Source: an uncultured Bacteroidales bacterium (lineage in GTDB: Bacteria; Bacteroidota; Bacteroidia; Bacteroidales; P3). From it: a DNA stretch of 64,000 nt. Positions 30,713 to 41,994 of this stretch are shown piece by piece (the first letter of the stretch is position 1; every line of letters starts with the position of its first letter). The notes beneath the pieces are model-generated. The model saw nothing but the letters and a program-made list of their open reading frames with translations. It ran no database searches and had not been told where the DNA came from. Both the position numbers and the translations under genes were made by a program. The stretch covers positions 37,796-101,795 of the forward strand of contig CALUMK010000008.1 of NCBI GenBank assembly GCA_944321735.1, given 5' to 3'.

Positions 30713-33700
30713 CTATTTGCTGAAGGTGATTTCCAAACCTAAGCCTCGGAGCTCGTTCACCAATACATTGAACGATTCCGGAATCGAAGGCGTAGGCATG
30801 TTTTCCCCTTTCACAATCGCTTCATAGGCTTTGGCACGACCGGTCACGTCATCAGACTTGACCGTAAGCACTTCCTGCAGGATATTGGCAGCCCCGAAAG
30901 CTTCCAGCGCCCAGATTTCCATTTCCCCGAAACGCTGTCCCCCGAACTGGGCTTTACCGCCAAGAGGCTGCTGCGTAATCAAGGAGTACGGACCGATGGA
31001 ACGGGCGTGCATCTTGTCATCAATCATATGATGCAGCTTAATCATATAGATATAGCCCACGGTAGCCGGCTGGTCGAAACGTTCACCGGTTTCCCCGTCG
31101 TACAGATAAGTACGCCCGTAACGCGGCAAACCGGCCATATCGGTATAATGGTCGATTTCCTCCGGTGTAGCCCCGTCGAAGATAGGCGTAGCAAACTGCA
31201 ATCCTAATTTCTTCCCGGCCCAACCCAACACGGTTTCATAAATCTGACCCAAGTTCATACGAGAAGGTACACCCAGAGGGTTCAAAACAATGTCCACCGG
31301 CGTCCCGTCTGCCAGGAACGGCATATCCTCGGCACGTACGATTCGGGCCACGATACCCTTGTTCCCGTGACGGCCGGACATCTTGTCCCCGATTTTCAGC
31401 TTGCGCTTCTTGGCAATCGTAATCTTGGCCATCTGAACAATTCCATTGGGCAATTCATCCCCTACCATAGCCACGAACTTGTCTCTTTGGAATCGACCCA
31501 AAATTTCGCGGTACTTGATATTATAGTTGTTCAACAAGCGCTTAACCAGATTGTTGACGTCCTCATTACCTGTCCAACCCGATGGATTGATGGTCTGGTA
31601 ATCCAAATTCATCAGGATTTCGGTCGAGAATCGAGCCTTCTTAGGCACCAGTTCTTCTTTGAGGTTGCTATAAACACCCGCAGAAAGATTGTTGCCCAGC
31701 ACCGCCATCAGTTTTTCAACCAATCTGGCCTTCAAATCCATACTGTCCTTGTTGAAATCCTGTTCGAACTTCTTGATCACGTCCCTGTCTTTGCTCTTGC
31801 CCTTGCGATCCTTCATGGCACGGCTGAACAGACGCTTGCCGATAACGACCCCGCTTACCGATGGCGGCACTTTCAACGAAGCATCCTTCACATCGCCAGC
31901 CTTGTCGCCGAAGATGGCACGCAACAGTTTCTCTTCCGGAGTAGGATCGGATTCGCCTTTAGGTGTGATCTTACCAATCAGAATATCGCCTTCCTTCACC
32001 TCAGCCCCGATACGAATCAGACCATTGCTGTCCAAATCCTTGGTAGCATCCTGGCTTACATTGGGGATATCATCGGTCAGCTCTTCCATTCCGCGCTTGG
32101 TTTCGCGCACATCCATCGTGTATTCTTCCACATGGATGGAAGTGAAAAGGTCGTTCTTGATAGCATCTTCCGAAATAACGATAGCATCCTCGAAGTTATA
32201 TCCCTTCCAAGGCATGAACGCTACCATCAAGTTGCGACCCAACGCCAATGAACCATCCTTGGTAGCATAACCTTCACAGAGAACCTGCCCTTTCTTTACT
32301 TTGTCCCCCTTGCGGACTATAGGCGTCAAGTTGATGCAGGAACTCTGGTTGGTCCGCTGGAACTTAGTCAGATGGTATGTCTTGAGATCGTCATCGAAGC
32401 TGACCATCCGGTCCACTTCGTCCATATCGTAACGAATCACAATCGTATTGGCATCCACGTAGGTTACTTCCCCATCGCCTTCGGCATTAACCAGCACACG
32501 GGAATCGTGAGCCACATAGGGTTCCAAGCCGGTACCTACGATAGGCACCTCCGGATTGAGCAAAGGTACAGCCTGACGCATCATGTTCGAACCCATCAAC
32601 GCACGGTTGGCATCGTCGTGTTCCAAGAAAGGAATCAACGAAGCCGCGATAGAGGCAATCTGGTTCGGCGCCACGTCCATCAAAGTAACCTGTTCCCGAT
32701 CCACAATCGGGAAGTCGGCCAAATGGCGCACCTTGATTTTCTGGTCATGGATGGTTCCATCCGGATCCAGCGGCGTACATGCCTGGGCGATAATCTGGTC
32801 TTCTTCTTTTTCAGCCGTCAGGTACACCGGTTTCTCATCCAGCAGCACCTTGCCGTTTTCCACACGGTAATACGGCGTTTCGATAAAGCCCAACTTGTCG
32901 ATAATCGCAAAAACGCAAAGCGAGGAAATCAGACCGATATTAGGACCTTCTGGGGTCTCAATCGTACACAGACGGCCATAGTGGGTGTAGTGGACGTCTC
33001 GCACTTCGAAGCCGGCACGCTCGCGGCTCAGACCTCCAGGACCCAAAGCGGAGATACGGCGCTTGTGCGTCACTTCCGACAAGGGGTTGGTCTGATCCAT
33101 GAACTGGGACAACTGGTTGGTCCCGAAGAAGGAATTGATGACCGAACTCAGCGTCTTGGCATTGATCAGGTCGGTAGGCGTGAAGACCTCGTTGTCGCGC
33201 ACGTTCATCCTTTCACGAATCGTGCGGGCCATACGGTTGAGGCCGACCCCAAACTGAGCGTAAAGCTGCTCGCCGACCGTACGGATACGACGGTTACTCA
33301 AGTGGTCGATATCATCCACTTCGGCATGGGAATTGATCAACTTGATCAAATGCTTGATGATGCAGATGATGTCTTCCTTGGTCAGAACCCGGGTTTCCAA
33401 CGGGATATTCAACTCCAGCTTGCGGTTGATACGGTAACGCCCTACCTCGCCCAAGTCGTAACGCTTGTCGGAGAAAAACAGTTTCTCGATAATGCCTCGG
33501 GCCGTTTCTTCATCTGGCGGTTCGGCATTACGCAACTGCCTGTATATGAATTCCACGGCCTCCTTGGCGTTGTTGGCCGCGTCCTTTTGCAAAGTATTGA
33601 AAATAATGGAACAATCCAAGTGGCTTTCGTTGTCCTCGCGGTGAATCAGAATCGACTTGATACCGGCATCCACAATCATGTCGATATGCTGCTCTTCCAA

Positions 33701-34522
33701 TTCCGTCTCACGATCAATAAGGACTTCGGTACGTTCAATCGAAACCACTTCTCCGGTGTCCTCGTCCACGAAGTCTTCCACCCAGGTGCGAACCACACGG
33801 GCAGCGAGACGGGCACCGATATATTTCTTCAATCCGGCCTTGCTCACTTTCACTTCCTTGGCAAGGTCGAAAATTTCAAGGATATCCTTATCCGTTTCAA
33901 ACCCTATCGCACGCAGCAGCGTGGTGATAGGCAATTTCTTCTTACGGTCGATATACGCGTACATCACATTGTTGATGTCGGTAGTGAACTCCATCCACGA
34001 ACCCTTGAACGGGATGATACGGGCGGAGTACAACTGCTGGCCGTTGGTATGGTAGCTGGTCCCGAAGAAAACACCAGGAGAGCGGTGGAGCTGGGATACG
34101 ATAACACGTTCGGCTCCATTGATAATGAAAGAACCGCCGGGCGTCATGTAGGGAATCATACCCAGATAGACTTCCTGGATAATATCCTTGAAGTCTTCGT
34201 GCTCGCTGTCGGTGCAGAACAATTTCAGTTTCGCCTTGAGCGGAACACTGTATGTCAACCCTCTGTCCAAACATTCCTCTATGCTGTAACGAGGAGGATC
34301 GATAAAATAATCAAGAAATTCGAGCACGAAATTGTTACGTGCGTCAGTGATTGGGAAATTCTCTGCAAAAACCTTGTAAAGACCCTCATTCACTCGATTT
34401 TCCGGATTGGTCTCCAACTGAAAGAAGTCTTGGAAGGATTTGAGTTGGATGTCCAGGAAATCGACGTGCTCGGCCGGTTTGGTCGATGCAAAATTTATCT
34501 TTTTGACAGCCTTTGTTGACAA
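30713..34522 (-). CDS. rpoB: RNA polymerase subunit beta
   Basis: The 1269-residue beta subunit, with rifampicin-pocket residues visible in [33 protein letters not shown] (cluster I region), the [13 protein letters not shown] segment, and the C-terminal [26 protein letters not shown]-like stretch. The start codon at 34522 is TTG. The frame closes (TAA) five codons upstream and no ATG lies between, so TTG is the likely true start. The gene follows rplL across a hairpin with a T-run. Confidence 0.97.
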   Translation of the reverse strand: MSTKAVKKINFASTKPAEHVDFLDIQLKSFQDFFQLETNPENRVNEGLYKVFAENFPITDARNNFVLEFLDYFIDPPRYSIEECLDRGLTYSVPLKAKLKLFCTDSEHEDFKDIIQEVYLGMIPYMTPGGSFIINGAERVIVSQLHRSPGVFFGTSYHTNGQQLYSARIIPFKGSWMEFTTDINNVMYAYIDRKKKLPITTLLRAIGFETDKDILEIFDLAKEVKVSKAGLKKYIGARLAARVVRTWVEDFVDEDTGEVVSIERTEVLIDRETELEEQHIDMIVDAGIKSILIHREDNESHLDCSIIFNTLQKDAANNAKEAVEFIYRQLRNAEPPDEETARGIIEKLFFSDKRYDLGEVGRYRINRKLELNIPLETRVLTKEDIICIIKHLIKLINSHAEVDDIDHLSNRRIRTVGEQLYAQFGVGLNRMARTIRERMNVRDNEVFTPTDLINAKTLSSVINSFFGTNQLSQFMDQTNPLSEVTHKRRISALGPGGLSRERAGFEVRDVHYTHYGRLCTIETPEGPNIGLISSLCVFAIIDKLGFIETPYYRVENGKVLLDEKPVYLTAEKEEDQIIAQACTPLDPDGTIHDQKIKVRHLADFPIVDREQVTLMDVAPNQIASIAASLIPFLEHDDANRALMGSNMMRQAVPLLNPEVPIVGTGLEPYVAHDSRVLVNAEGDGEVTYVDANTIVIRYDMDEVDRMVSFDDDLKTYHLTKFQRTNQSSCINLTPIVRKGDKVKKGQVLCEGYATKDGSLALGRNLMVAFMPWKGYNFEDAIVISEDAIKNDLFTSIHVEEYTMDVRETKRGMEELTDDIPNVSQDATKDLDSNGLIRIGAEVKEGDILIGKITPKGESDPTPEEKLLRAIFGDKAGDVKDASLKVPPSVSGVVIGKRLFSRAMKDRKGKSKDRDVIKKFEQDFNKDSMDLKARLVEKLMAVLGNNLSAGVYSNLKEELVPKKARFSTEILMNLDYQTINPSGWTGNEDVNNLVKRLLNNYNIKYREILGRFQRDKFVAMVGDELPNGIVQMAKITIAKKRKLKIGDKMSGRHGNKGIVARIVRAEDMPFLADGTPVDIVLNPLGVPSRMNLGQIYETVLGWAGKKLGLQFATPIFDGATPEEIDHYTDMAGLPRYGRTYLYDGETGERFDQPATVGYIYMIKLHHMIDDKMHARSIGPYSLITQQPLGGKAQFGGQRFGEMEIWALEAFGAANILQEVLTVKSDDVTGRAKAYEAIVKGENMPTPSIPESFNVLVNELRGLGLEITFSK

Positions 34523-34576
34523 AGTAGTATGATTTTAAATAAGACGATTTTGAACCGGGGTGCTTTTATACGCAAA

Positions 34577-34613
34577 AAACACGAGGGGTGACGATACGCC
34601 TCCCCTCATGTTT
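34577..34613 (-). terminator. Terminator-like attenuator between rplL and rpoB
   Basis: On the - strand ACATGAGGGG pairs with CCCCTCGTGT across a 13-base loop and is followed directly by TTTTTT. A partial terminator at this point is known from E. coli rplL-rpoB, where it lowers polymerase relative to ribosomal protein output. The same role here is inference. Confidence 0.7.
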
Positions 34614-34633
34614 GGAAACCAATAAGGTGGAAA

Positions 34634-35017
34634 TTATTTCATTTCAACTTCAGCACCGGCTTCTTCGAGGCTCTTCTTCAAAGCTTCGGCTTCGGCCTTG
34701 CTGATGCCTTCCTTAACGGGCTTCGGAGCTGCGTCAACGAGTTCCTTGGCTTCCTTCAGACCGAGGCTGGCCAATTCCTTAACCAACTTCACAACAGCCA
34801 GCTTGTTGGCACCGGCGGACTTCAGGATAACGTCGAAGTGGGTCTTTTCTTCAGCAGCAGCACCAGCAGCGGCACCACCGGCAGCAGGAGCTGCAACGGC
34901 TACAGCGGCGGCAGCGGGTTCGATGCCGTATTCGTTCTTCAATACATCGGCCAATTCTTTTACTTCTTTTACAGTCAGGCCAACCAGTTGTTCAGCAAGA
35001 GCTTTAATATCTGCCAT
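34634..35017 (-). CDS. rplL: Ribosomal protein bL12 (L7/L12)
   Basis: The stalk protein that recruits translation GTPases. The 127-residue product has the N-terminal dimerisation helix, the Ala/Gly-rich hinge (about 38-53) and the C-terminal domain with [20 protein letters not shown] and [19 protein letters not shown]. Confidence 0.97.
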   Translation of the reverse strand: MADIKALAEQLVGLTVKEVKELADVLKNEYGIEPAAAAVAVAAPAAGGAAAGAAAEEKTHFDVILKSAGANKLAVVKLVKELASLGLKEAKELVDAAPKPVKEGISKAEAEALKKSLEEAGAEVEMK

Positions 35018-35130
35018 TGTTTTAACTTTTTAAAAGTTTACTACTTGTTTTGTTTGATTTTGGAAAACCCGTAAAGGTTTTCCTCTGTATGGAAGGGCTT
35101 CCACCTCCCTGCGTTTCACCTTGCGGTAGA

Positions 35131-35658
35131 TTAAGCTTGTTCCGGTCTTTCGGAGAGGGTCTTTACCAAGCCGGCCACCGTGTTGGGTGCCGATTCCAAA
35201 GCGCCCAGAACATTCTGGAGCGGAGATTGGAGCAAAGTAACGATTTCGCCGATAAGTTCGGACTTGGATTTGATTTGAACCAAAGCGTCGAGGCTTTCAT
35301 CGCCCAGGTAGAAAGACTCTTCAACGTATGCGCCTTTCAGTTTGGGCATTTCGCTCCTCTTGCGGAACTCTTTGATTACCGTGGCAGGCGTCTTGTTCAC
35401 TTCCGAAAGCATGATAGCGGTCGTCCCTTTCAAGGTCGGCATCAGTTCGGAGTAATCGACACCTGTCTTTTCCAAGGCTTTCTCAAGCAAGGTATTCTTC
35501 ACCATGATCAACTTCACTCCGTTCTTGAAGCAAGCCCGGCGCAAGTTGCTCGTAGCAGCGGCATTCATCCCGGTGATGTCCGTCACATACATATGAGGCT
35601 TGGCCTTGATTTGCTCGCAGAGCGAGTCGATGATCACAGCTTTTTCTTCTTTCTTCAT
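35131..35658 (-). CDS. rplJ: Ribosomal protein uL10
   Basis: L10 anchors L12 dimers to the ribosome. The 175-residue product begins MKKEEKAVIIDSLCEQI and contains NLRRACFKNGVKLIMVKNTL. The 113 bases between rplJ and rplL hold no gene. Confidence 0.96.
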   Translation of the reverse strand: MKKEEKAVIIDSLCEQIKAKPHMYVTDITGMNAAATSNLRRACFKNGVKLIMVKNTLLEKALEKTGVDYSELMPTLKGTTAIMLSEVNKTPATVIKEFRKRSEMPKLKGAYVEESFYLGDESLDALVQIKSKSELIGEIVTLLQSPLQNVLGALESAPNTVAGLVKTLSERPEQA

Positions 35659-35695
35659 ACCTCGTTAAAATTACCTGATTGTTAATAATACCGGA

Positions 35696-36385
35696 TTAGA
35701 TGGACTTAGGGTCGATCTTGATACCCGGTCCCATGGTGCTGGTCATGTAGATACTGTTGATGTAAGTACCTTTGGCAGCCGACGGTTTCAGTTTGACGAT
35801 AGTCTGGAGCAGTTCACGCGCGTTGTCGGCAATCTTGTCGGCATCGAACGAAACTTTCGCCACGCTGGCGTGGACGATACCCAGCTTGTCAACCTTGAAG
35901 TCGATCTTACCGGCCTTCACTTCCTTGACCGCCTTGCCAATTTCCATGGTAACGGTTCCGGTCTTGGGGTTAGGCATCAAGCCACGAGGACCCAACACCT
36001 TACCCAGTGCCCCAACTTTGGGCATCACACTCGGCATGGTAATAACAACGTCAATGTCCGTCCAACCGCCTTTGATTTTTTCTACGTATTCATCCAAACC
36101 GTAGTAATCGGCTCCGGCTGCTTTGGCTTCTTCTTCCTTGTCGGGGGTGCAGAGTACCAGCACGCGAACCTGCTTGCCGGTGCCGTGAGGCAATGTCACC
36201 ACGCCGCGAACCATCTGGTTGGCCTTACGCGGATCCACGCCCAAGCGCACGTCCAAATCAACGGAAGCATCGAACTTGGTATAGCTCGTTTCCTTCACCA
36301 AAGCAGCAGCTTCGGCAAGGGTATAGAACTTTTCCTTATCGACCTTGGCCAAGGCTTCTTTTCTTTTCTTAGAGATTTTTGCCAT
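35696..36385 (-). CDS. rplA: Ribosomal protein uL1
   Basis: L1 binds 23S rRNA at the mobile L1 stalk, and in E. coli represses its own operon. The 229-residue product has the signature [19 protein letters not shown]. It lies 37 bases upstream of rplJ. Confidence 0.97.
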   Translation of the reverse strand: MAKISKKRKEALAKVDKEKFYTLAEAAALVKETSYTKFDASVDLDVRLGVDPRKANQMVRGVVTLPHGTGKQVRVLVLCTPDKEEEAKAAGADYYGLDEYVEKIKGGWTDIDVVITMPSVMPKVGALGKVLGPRGLMPNPKTGTVTMEIGKAVKEVKAGKIDFKVDKLGIVHASVAKVSFDADKIADNARELLQTIVKLKPSAAKGTYINSIYMTSTMGPGIKIDPKSI

Positions 36386-36500
36386 TGTTGTTGTCTATAA
36401 AAATTCAATTTTTCGACTGTGGACCCTCTCGGGCCTGTACAATCTTCTAAACGAATTTCCAGCCTCGGAACACGTAACACATTCCAAAGCCGGAAATACC

Positions 36501-36947
36501 TTAACTCAATTCAGCAGGAAGGTCGCCTTTCACTTCGATACCCATGCTTCGAGCGGTTCCAGCCACCATCTTCATGGCGGAAGCAATCGTGAAGCAGTTC
36601 AAGTCCGGCATCTTGTTCTCGGCAATCGTCCGTACCTGATCCCAGGTTACGCTGGCCACTTTGTGGCGGTTCGGTTCGGCCGAACCTTTCTTAGCCTTCG
36701 AAGCATCCTTGAGCTGGACAGCCACAGGAGGAGTCTTTACTACGAATTCAAACGATTTATCGGCATACACGGTGATGATGACCGGAAGCACTTGGCCCGG
36801 CTTATCCTGCGTACGCGCGTTAAACTGCTTGCAGAATTCCATGATGTTGACCCCTTTGGCACCCAACGCGGGACCTACAGGAGGCGAAGGATTGGCAGCA
36901 CCGCCTTTGATCTGCAACTTGATTAAGGCACTAACTTGTTTTGCCAT
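36501..36947 (-). CDS. rplK: Ribosomal protein uL11
   Basis: L11 forms the GTPase-associated centre with 23S rRNA. The 148-residue product has [20 protein letters not shown] and ends with [12 protein letters not shown]. It is followed after 115 bases by rplA. Confidence 0.97.
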   Translation of the reverse strand: MAKQVSALIKLQIKGGAANPSPPVGPALGAKGVNIMEFCKQFNARTQDKPGQVLPVIITVYADKSFEFVVKTPPVAVQLKDASKAKKGSAEPNRHKVASVTWDQVRTIAENKMPDLNCFTIASAMKMVAGTARSMGIEVKGDLPAELS

Positions 36948-36991
36948 TTTTTTAGTTGATTAAATGTAAAAACACAAACAATGAAACTGTA

Positions 36992-37534
36992 CTACTCTTT
37001 CTCAACTTGGGAGAAGTTCAATTCGAGAGGTGTCTTCCTCCCAAAGATCTTCACCATCACTTTCAGTTTCTTCTTTTCCTCGTTCACTTCCTCAATAATC
37101 GCCGAGAAGTTGTTGAACGGCCCATCGGTTACCTTCACCGGCTCACCCACCATAAAGGGTTCTACCGGTTTTTCAGGCGAATCGGCCAGTTCATCCACCT
37201 TGTGGAGGATTCGCTGCACCTCGGCCGGGCGCAAAGGCACCGGATCGCCCTGGTTCCCCAAAAAGCCCAACACCCCGGGAACGTTCTTGATGACGTGCTG
37301 GATTTCTCCAACCAAAAGAGCCTCTATCAACACATAACCGGGCAGATAGGAGCGTTCGATGCTCACTTTCTTCCCGTTGCGGATAGTGTAAACCTTTTCT
37401 GTAGGAATAAGTACTTGAGGGATATAATCCCGGATGTTCAACCTGGAAATTTCACTCTCCAAGTATTCCTTCACTTTCTTTTCCTCGCCGCTTACAGCGC
37501 GGATAACGTACCAATTCTTTACTTGTTCGGCCAT
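36992..37534 (-). CDS. nusG: Transcription elongation factor NusG
   Basis: NusG binds RNA polymerase and couples it to ribosomes or Rho. The 180-residue product has the NGN domain ([20 protein letters not shown], then [12 protein letters not shown]) and a C-terminal KOW domain ([22 protein letters not shown]). This is the housekeeping NusG, judged by its position between secE and rplK. Confidence 0.97.
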   Translation of the reverse strand: MAEQVKNWYVIRAVSGEEKKVKEYLESEISRLNIRDYIPQVLIPTEKVYTIRNGKKVSIERSYLPGYVLIEALLVGEIQHVIKNVPGVLGFLGNQGDPVPLRPAEVQRILHKVDELADSPEKPVEPFMVGEPVKVTDGPFNNFSAIIEEVNEEKKKLKVMVKIFGRKTPLELNFSQVEKE

Positions 37535-37705
37535 GCTCTTTGTTGAATTCTCACTGCCCCGCCGGAAAACCGGCTCACCCGGAGCAGCGAAACTGAAAAT
37601 GACGGGCGGGATAAACCCGGAGTAATATAGATTCGGCGCGCTTTCCTTCCGGCAGACATTGGAAGCTATGCCCGGAAACCCGGACTTCCAGCGAGCCTAT
37701 TCATT

Positions 37706-37924
37706 CTATCTCAAAAGGTCGTAGATATAACCCAAAATGCCCTTCCACGCCATGTCGGGATGAACCCCCAGAATCATGTCCATGACAAACACAACAACGG
37801 CAATCAAAAGAGCCGCTACAAAAACTACCACAGCACTGTTCTGGAGATCGGAATATGTAGGCCAGGTCACCTTGTGAAGCAATTCATCCTTGCTGGCTTT
37901 GATACTATCGACAAACTTTGACAT
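37706..37924 (-). CDS. secE: Preprotein translocase subunit SecE
   Basis: A 72-residue single-span protein: amphipathic segment SIKASKDELLHKVTWPTYSDL, then the membrane helix VVVFVAALLIAVVVFVMDMI. It stabilises SecY in the translocon. The ATG at 37924 begins MSKFVDSIK; the 11 extra residues of the longer frame do not fit. It lies in the usual place between tRNA-Trp and nusG. Confidence 0.93.
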   Translation of the reverse strand: MSKFVDSIKASKDELLHKVTWPTYSDLQNSAVVVFVAALLIAVVVFVMDMILGVHPDMAWKGILGYIYDLLR

Positions 37925-38012
37925 CGGTTCCGGCGTGTTAAGGATTTGACATAACAATATCCCGCAAGCGACACGCTTTGTTCAAAAAGCTGACCGACTT
38001 GCAGGTTCTTGG

Positions 38013-38083
38013 CAGGGGCAGAGAGAATCGAACTCCCATCAACGGTTTTGGAGACCGCTATTCTGCCATTAAACTATGCCCCT
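38013..38083 (-). tRNA. tRNA-Trp (anticodon CCA)
   Basis: Acceptor strands AGGGGCA/TGCCCCT pair fully; the anticodon arm shows GGTCTCCAAAACC with CCA. Discriminator G. It lies between tuf and secE. Confidence 0.95.
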
Positions 38084-38196
38084 AAACTATTTGCGGGTTC
38101 ACCCCTGTAAAAGGTTCGTCCTTGACCGACCCCCTCAGGAACAAACCCGCTCATAGCGAGGATTAAATCCCCATATTTATCAGTCCGAGACTGAGA

Positions 38197-39384
38197 TTAG
38201 TCGAGAATTTCGGTTACCTGACCGGCACCAACCGTTCTACCACCTTCACGGATAGCGAAGCGGAGGTTCTGGTTCATAGCGATAGGAGCCAACAACTTAA
38301 CTTCAATCGTCAAGTTATCGCCAGGCATAACCATTTCTACACCCTGCGGCAGGATGATTTCACCGGTTACGTCAGTTGTACGGAAGTAGAACTGAGGACG
38401 GTAGTTGTTGTGGAACGGCGTGTGACGACCACCTTCTTCCTTCTTCAGGATATAAACCTGAGCCTTGAAGTGCTTGTGCGGGGTTACAGAACCGGGCTTG
38501 GCGATAACCATACCACGACGGATCTGATCTTTTTCAATACCACGCAACAGCAAACCTACGTTGTCACCAGCCTCACCACGTTCCAGAATCTTGCGGAACA
38601 TTTCAACACCGGTTACCGTGGATTTCAGTTTTTCATCACCCATACCGATGATTTCAACGGGATCGCCCGAGTTGATAACACCGGATTCGATACGACCGGT
38701 AGCAACAGTACCACGACCGGTAATCGAGAACACGTCTTCGATAGGCATCAAGAAATCCTTATCTACATCACGCTTGGGCAGAGGAATCCATTCGTCAACA
38801 GCAGCCATCAATTCCATCACCTTTTCTTCCCACTTCGGTTCGCCGTTCAAGGCACCCAGAGCGGAACCGCGGATGATAGGCGTATTGTCGCCATCGTATT
38901 CGTAGAACGAAAGCAGTTCACGAATTTCCATTTCAACGAGGTCGAGCAACTCGGGGTCGTCCACCAAGTCAACCTTGTTCATGAAAACAACGATACGGGG
39001 CACACCCACCTGACGAGCCAACAGGATGTGTTCACGTGTCTGGGGCATAGGACCATCGGTAGCAGCTACTACCAAGATAGCACCATCCATCTGAGCAGCA
39101 CCGGTAACCATGTTCTTAACATAGTCGGCGTGACCCGGGCAGTCTACGTGAGCATAGTGACGGGATTCGGTCTGGTATTCAACGTGAGCGGTATTGATGG
39201 TAATACCACGTTCTTTTTCTTCAGGAGCGTTATCGATAGAATCGAAAGATTTTACTTCGGACAAACCCTTCTTAGCGAGAACGGTTGTGATAGCGGCGGT
39301 CAAGGTGGTCTTGCCGTGGTCAACGTGACCGATGGTACCAATGTTTACGTGGGGTTTGGTACGCACAAAAGTTTCTTTTGCCAT
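38197..39384 (-). CDS. tuf: Elongation factor Tu
   Basis: EF-Tu delivers aminoacyl-tRNA to the ribosome. The 395-residue product has GTPase motifs GHVDHGKTT (G1), [12 protein letters not shown] (G3) and NKVDLVDD (G4), and full-length domains 2 and 3. The ATG at 39384 begins [14 protein letters not shown]; the longer frame runs back into tRNA-Thr. It is within the tRNA-tuf-secE transcription unit. Confidence 0.98.
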   Translation of the reverse strand: MAKETFVRTKPHVNIGTIGHVDHGKTTLTAAITTVLAKKGLSEVKSFDSIDNAPEEKERGITINTAHVEYQTESRHYAHVDCPGHADYVKNMVTGAAQMDGAILVVAATDGPMPQTREHILLARQVGVPRIVVFMNKVDLVDDPELLDLVEMEIRELLSFYEYDGDNTPIIRGSALGALNGEPKWEEKVMELMAAVDEWIPLPKRDVDKDFLMPIEDVFSITGRGTVATGRIESGVINSGDPVEIIGMGDEKLKSTVTGVEMFRKILERGEAGDNVGLLLRGIEKDQIRRGMVIAKPGSVTPHKHFKAQVYILKKEEGGRHTPFHNNYRPQFYFRTTDVTGEIILPQGVEMVMPGDNLTIEVKLLAPIAMNQNLRFAIREGGRTVGAGQVTEILD

Positions 39385-39447
39385 ATTTGAAAATGTTTTA
39401 AGTGTATAAACAAATTTGCGTGAAGCAAACCTTTTGCCCCCGCCTGG

Positions 39448-39519
<72 letters not shown>

Positions 39520-39535
39520 ATTTCTTTGAACTTGG

Positions 39536-39608
39536 AGCGGAAGACGGGGCTCGAACCCGCCGCCTGTAGCTTGGAAGGCTACCGCTCTACCAAATGAGCT
39601 ACTTCCGC
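39536..39608 (-). tRNA. tRNA-Gly (anticodon TCC)
   Basis: Acceptor GCGGAAG/CTTCCGC, anticodon arm GTAGC-CTTCCAA-GCTAC, T-arm with GTTCGAGCC. Confidence 0.95.
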
Positions 39609-39615
39609 GTTCTGG

Positions 39616-39697
39616 TGGGAGGAGAAGGATTCGAACCTTCGAAGGCTAAGCCGACAGATTTACAGTCTGTTCCATTTGACCGCTCTGGAATCCTCCC
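39616..39697 (-). tRNA. tRNA-Tyr (anticodon GTA)
   Basis: Acceptor GGGAGGA/TCCTCCC, anticodon arm CAGA-CTGTAAA-TCTG, and a long variable arm of the class II type, giving 82 bases. Confidence 0.95.
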
Positions 39698-39741
39698 AGA
39701 TTTCCGTTTTGCTTCCCGGCAGCTTTACCGTGGATTGCTTG

Positions 39742-39814
39742 AGCCAATAGAGGGACTCGAACCCACGACCGGCTGATTACAAATCAGCTGCTCTACCAAC
39801 TGAGCTATATTGGC
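39742..39814 (-). tRNA. tRNA-Thr (anticodon TGT)
   Basis: Acceptor GCCAATA/TATTGGC, anticodon arm GCTGA-TTTGTAA-TCAGC, T-arm with GTTCGAGTC. First gene of the tRNA-tuf cluster. Confidence 0.95.
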
Positions 39815-39845
39815 GTTCTCACGCTGCCTGTCGCAAAAAGGACTG

Positions 39846-39876
39846 CAAAAATACAACGAATTTTTATAATACCAAA
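39846..39876 (-). promoter_or_regulatory. Promoter of the tRNA-tuf-secE cluster
   Basis: On the - strand TTTG (complement of 39873-39876), 19 bases, TATTTTTG (complement of 39846-39853): a perfect consensus match. It lies about 30 bases before tRNA-Thr(TGT). The gap 39815-40156 otherwise holds only the sulP promoter and no gene I can support. Confidence 0.8.
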
Positions 39877-40067
39877 TTTTCTCGCCTCTTTTTTGCAATA
39901 TTTTTTTGCCATTGCCTTGCAAAACCAACCAAATCATTCATTTTAAGCAGACTACAAAAAACATCAGCATCCAATAATTTTCTCCCTTTAGGAAATCAAT
40001 CCGGCGAAACAATAGGTAAAGGTACACATTTTGGAGCACACTTCGGCCATGTCTGCCCGAGATTTTA

Positions 40068-40075
40068 TACTTTTG
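40068..40075 (+). promoter_or_regulatory. -7 box upstream of the SulP transporter gene
   Basis: TACTTTTG matches the consensus. No TTTG sits at the right distance. The leader would be about 75 bases. Confidence 0.5.
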
Positions 40076-40156
40076 CGCGCTTTTTCCCTCGAAAACCGAA
40101 GGAAACATTATCGAACATTCACATATTATATATAGGTATAGAAGACAGGTCACGCC

Positions 40157-41839
40157 ATGAAAAGACTCGACTTCCAGCCCAAGCTGTTCTCCTGCCTGAA
40201 AGGCTACAACCGCAATTCATTCCTTTCCGACTTGATGGCCGGGGTCATCGTCGGCATCGTCGCCCTCCCCTTGGCCATCGCCTTCGGCATCGCCTCCGGG
40301 GTCAGCCCGGAAAAAGGCATCATCACCGCCATCGTGGCCGGATTCATCATCTCGCTCCTGGGCGGAAGCAAAGTGCAAATCGGCGGGCCTACCGGAGCTT
40401 TCATCGTCATCATATACGGCATTATCCAGCAATACGGCTTCGAAGGCCTCACGGTGGCGACCCTGATGGCCGGCGTACTGCTGATTCTCTTGGGCGTGTT
40501 CAAGCTCGGCACCATCATCAAGTTCATCCCCTACCCCATCATCGTGGGTTTCACGGCGGGAATCGCGGTCACGATTTTCACGACCCAGATTGCCGATGTG
40601 TTCGGACTGGATTTCCAGGGCGAAAAAGTGCCGGGAGACTTTATTGGCAAATGGCTGCTGTATTTCAAGCATTTCGATACCGTCAACTGGGGGAATGCCT
40701 TGGTGAGCATCCTCAGCATCCTCATCATCGCCCTCAGCCCCAAAGTCAAGTTCCTGAAAAAAGTCCCTGGCTCGTTAGTGGCTATCGTGCTTGTCACTCT
40801 CGGCGTGTATTTCCTGAAAGAATACGGCTTGGTAAGCAACATCCCTACCATCGGAGACCGTTTCTCGATTTCGTCCCAGCTGCCGCAGGCTGCCCTGCCC
40901 GCCTTGGACTGGGAGGCTGTCAAGAACCTTTTCCCGGTGGCGGTAACGATTGCGCTCCTCGGCGCGATTGAAAGCCTGCTATCGGCTACCGTAGCCGACG
41001 GGGTCATCGGCGACCGCCATAACTCCAACACGGAACTGATCGCCCAAGGGGTAGCCAATATGCTGACCCCGCTTTTCGGCGGCATTCCGGCCACCGGCGC
41101 CATCGCCCGGACCATGACCAATATCAACAACGGGGGCAAGACCCCGGTGGCAGGCATCATCCATGCGGTAGTGCTGCTTTTGATCCTGATTTGCCTGATG
41201 CCCTTGGCCAAATACATCCCGATGGGCTGTCTGGCGGGCATCTTGGTGGTAGTTTCTTACAACATGAGCGGCTGGCGCACCTTCAAAGCCTTGCTGCGCA
41301 ATCCCAAAAGCGATGTGGCGGTGCTGTTTCTGACCTTCTTCCTGACGGTGGTCTTCGACCTGACGGTAGCCATCGAAGTGGGGCTTGTGATTGCCTGCAT
41401 CCTCTTCATCAAACGGGTCATGGAAACGACCCAGATTTCGGTCATCACCAACGAGCTGGATCCCCAGCAGGAGTCGGACATCATCATGCACGAGGAAAAC
41501 CTTTCGATTCCGAAAGGAGTGGAAATCTACGAAATCAACGGGCCTTATTTCTTCGGAATCGCTAACAAGTTCGAGGACACGATGAAGACCATCGGCGACC
41601 GGCCCAAAGTGCGGATTATCCGTATGCGGCGCGTGCCTTTCATCGACTCATCGGGCTTGCACAACCTGGAATCGCTCTGCCAGATGGCGCAGAAGGATGG
41701 AATCCGGATCATCCTCTCCGGTGTGAACCCGCATGTACGGGAGACCTTGGAAAAATCGGACTTTTACAAGATTGTAGGCAAGGAGAACGTCTGCGACAAT
41801 ATCCATATCGCTTTGAATCGGGCCAATGCCTTGCTGTAA
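40157..41839 (+). CDS. SulP family anion transporter with STAS domain
   Basis: A 560-residue membrane protein with the SulP core: an opening hydrophobic GVIVGIVALPLAIAFGIASGV, GGPTGAFIVIIYGII, NMLTPLFGGIPATGAIART and further segments up to about 425. A cytoplasmic STAS domain follows (about 450-555) with FGIANKFEDTM and VPFIDSSGLHNLESL. SulP proteins carry sulfate, bicarbonate, C4-dicarboxylates or other anions, often with Na or H. The substrate cannot be read from sequence. It is monocistronic with its own promoter and terminator. Confidence 0.93.
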   Translation: MKRLDFQPKLFSCLKGYNRNSFLSDLMAGVIVGIVALPLAIAFGIASGVSPEKGIITAIVAGFIISLLGGSKVQIGGPTGAFIVIIYGIIQQYGFEGLTVATLMAGVLLILLGVFKLGTIIKFIPYPIIVGFTAGIAVTIFTTQIADVFGLDFQGEKVPGDFIGKWLLYFKHFDTVNWGNALVSILSILIIALSPKVKFLKKVPGSLVAIVLVTLGVYFLKEYGLVSNIPTIGDRFSISSQLPQAALPALDWEAVKNLFPVAVTIALLGAIESLLSATVADGVIGDRHNSNTELIAQGVANMLTPLFGGIPATGAIARTMTNINNGGKTPVAGIIHAVVLLLILICLMPLAKYIPMGCLAGILVVVSYNMSGWRTFKALLRNPKSDVAVLFLTFFLTVVFDLTVAIEVGLVIACILFIKRVMETTQISVITNELDPQQESDIIMHEENLSIPKGVEIYEINGPYFFGIANKFEDTMKTIGDRPKVRIIRMRRVPFIDSSGLHNLESLCQMAQKDGIRIILSGVNPHVRETLEKSDFYKIVGKENVCDNIHIALNRANALL

Positions 41840-41889
41840 GCATCGCTGCAAGGGCTGGATTCACAATTCCACTATCCCGCTAAACTAAG

Positions 41890-41916
41890 AAACAGACTTT
41901 CTCCTGTCTGTTTTTT
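41890..41916 (+). terminator. Terminator of the SulP gene
   Basis: Stem AAACAGAC/GTCTGTTT (41890-41897/41906-41913) followed by a run of T. It lies between the convergent SulP and outer-membrane-factor genes. Confidence 0.8.
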
Positions 41917-41994
41917 GAGAGCAACACACGAAGCAAACCCAAAGCGGCTACCCCGTGTCGTGTCCCGCGGCACAGCAAAAAGGTTCAAGGAAAA

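Noticed and set aside
26275-30723. Long + strand open frame of 1482 codons opposite rpoC
   Set aside because: It is the antisense shadow of rpoC, caused by codon bias; it has no domain pattern and rpoC is certain.
32372-34519. Long + strand frame opposite rpoB
   Set aside because: Antisense shadow of rpoB.
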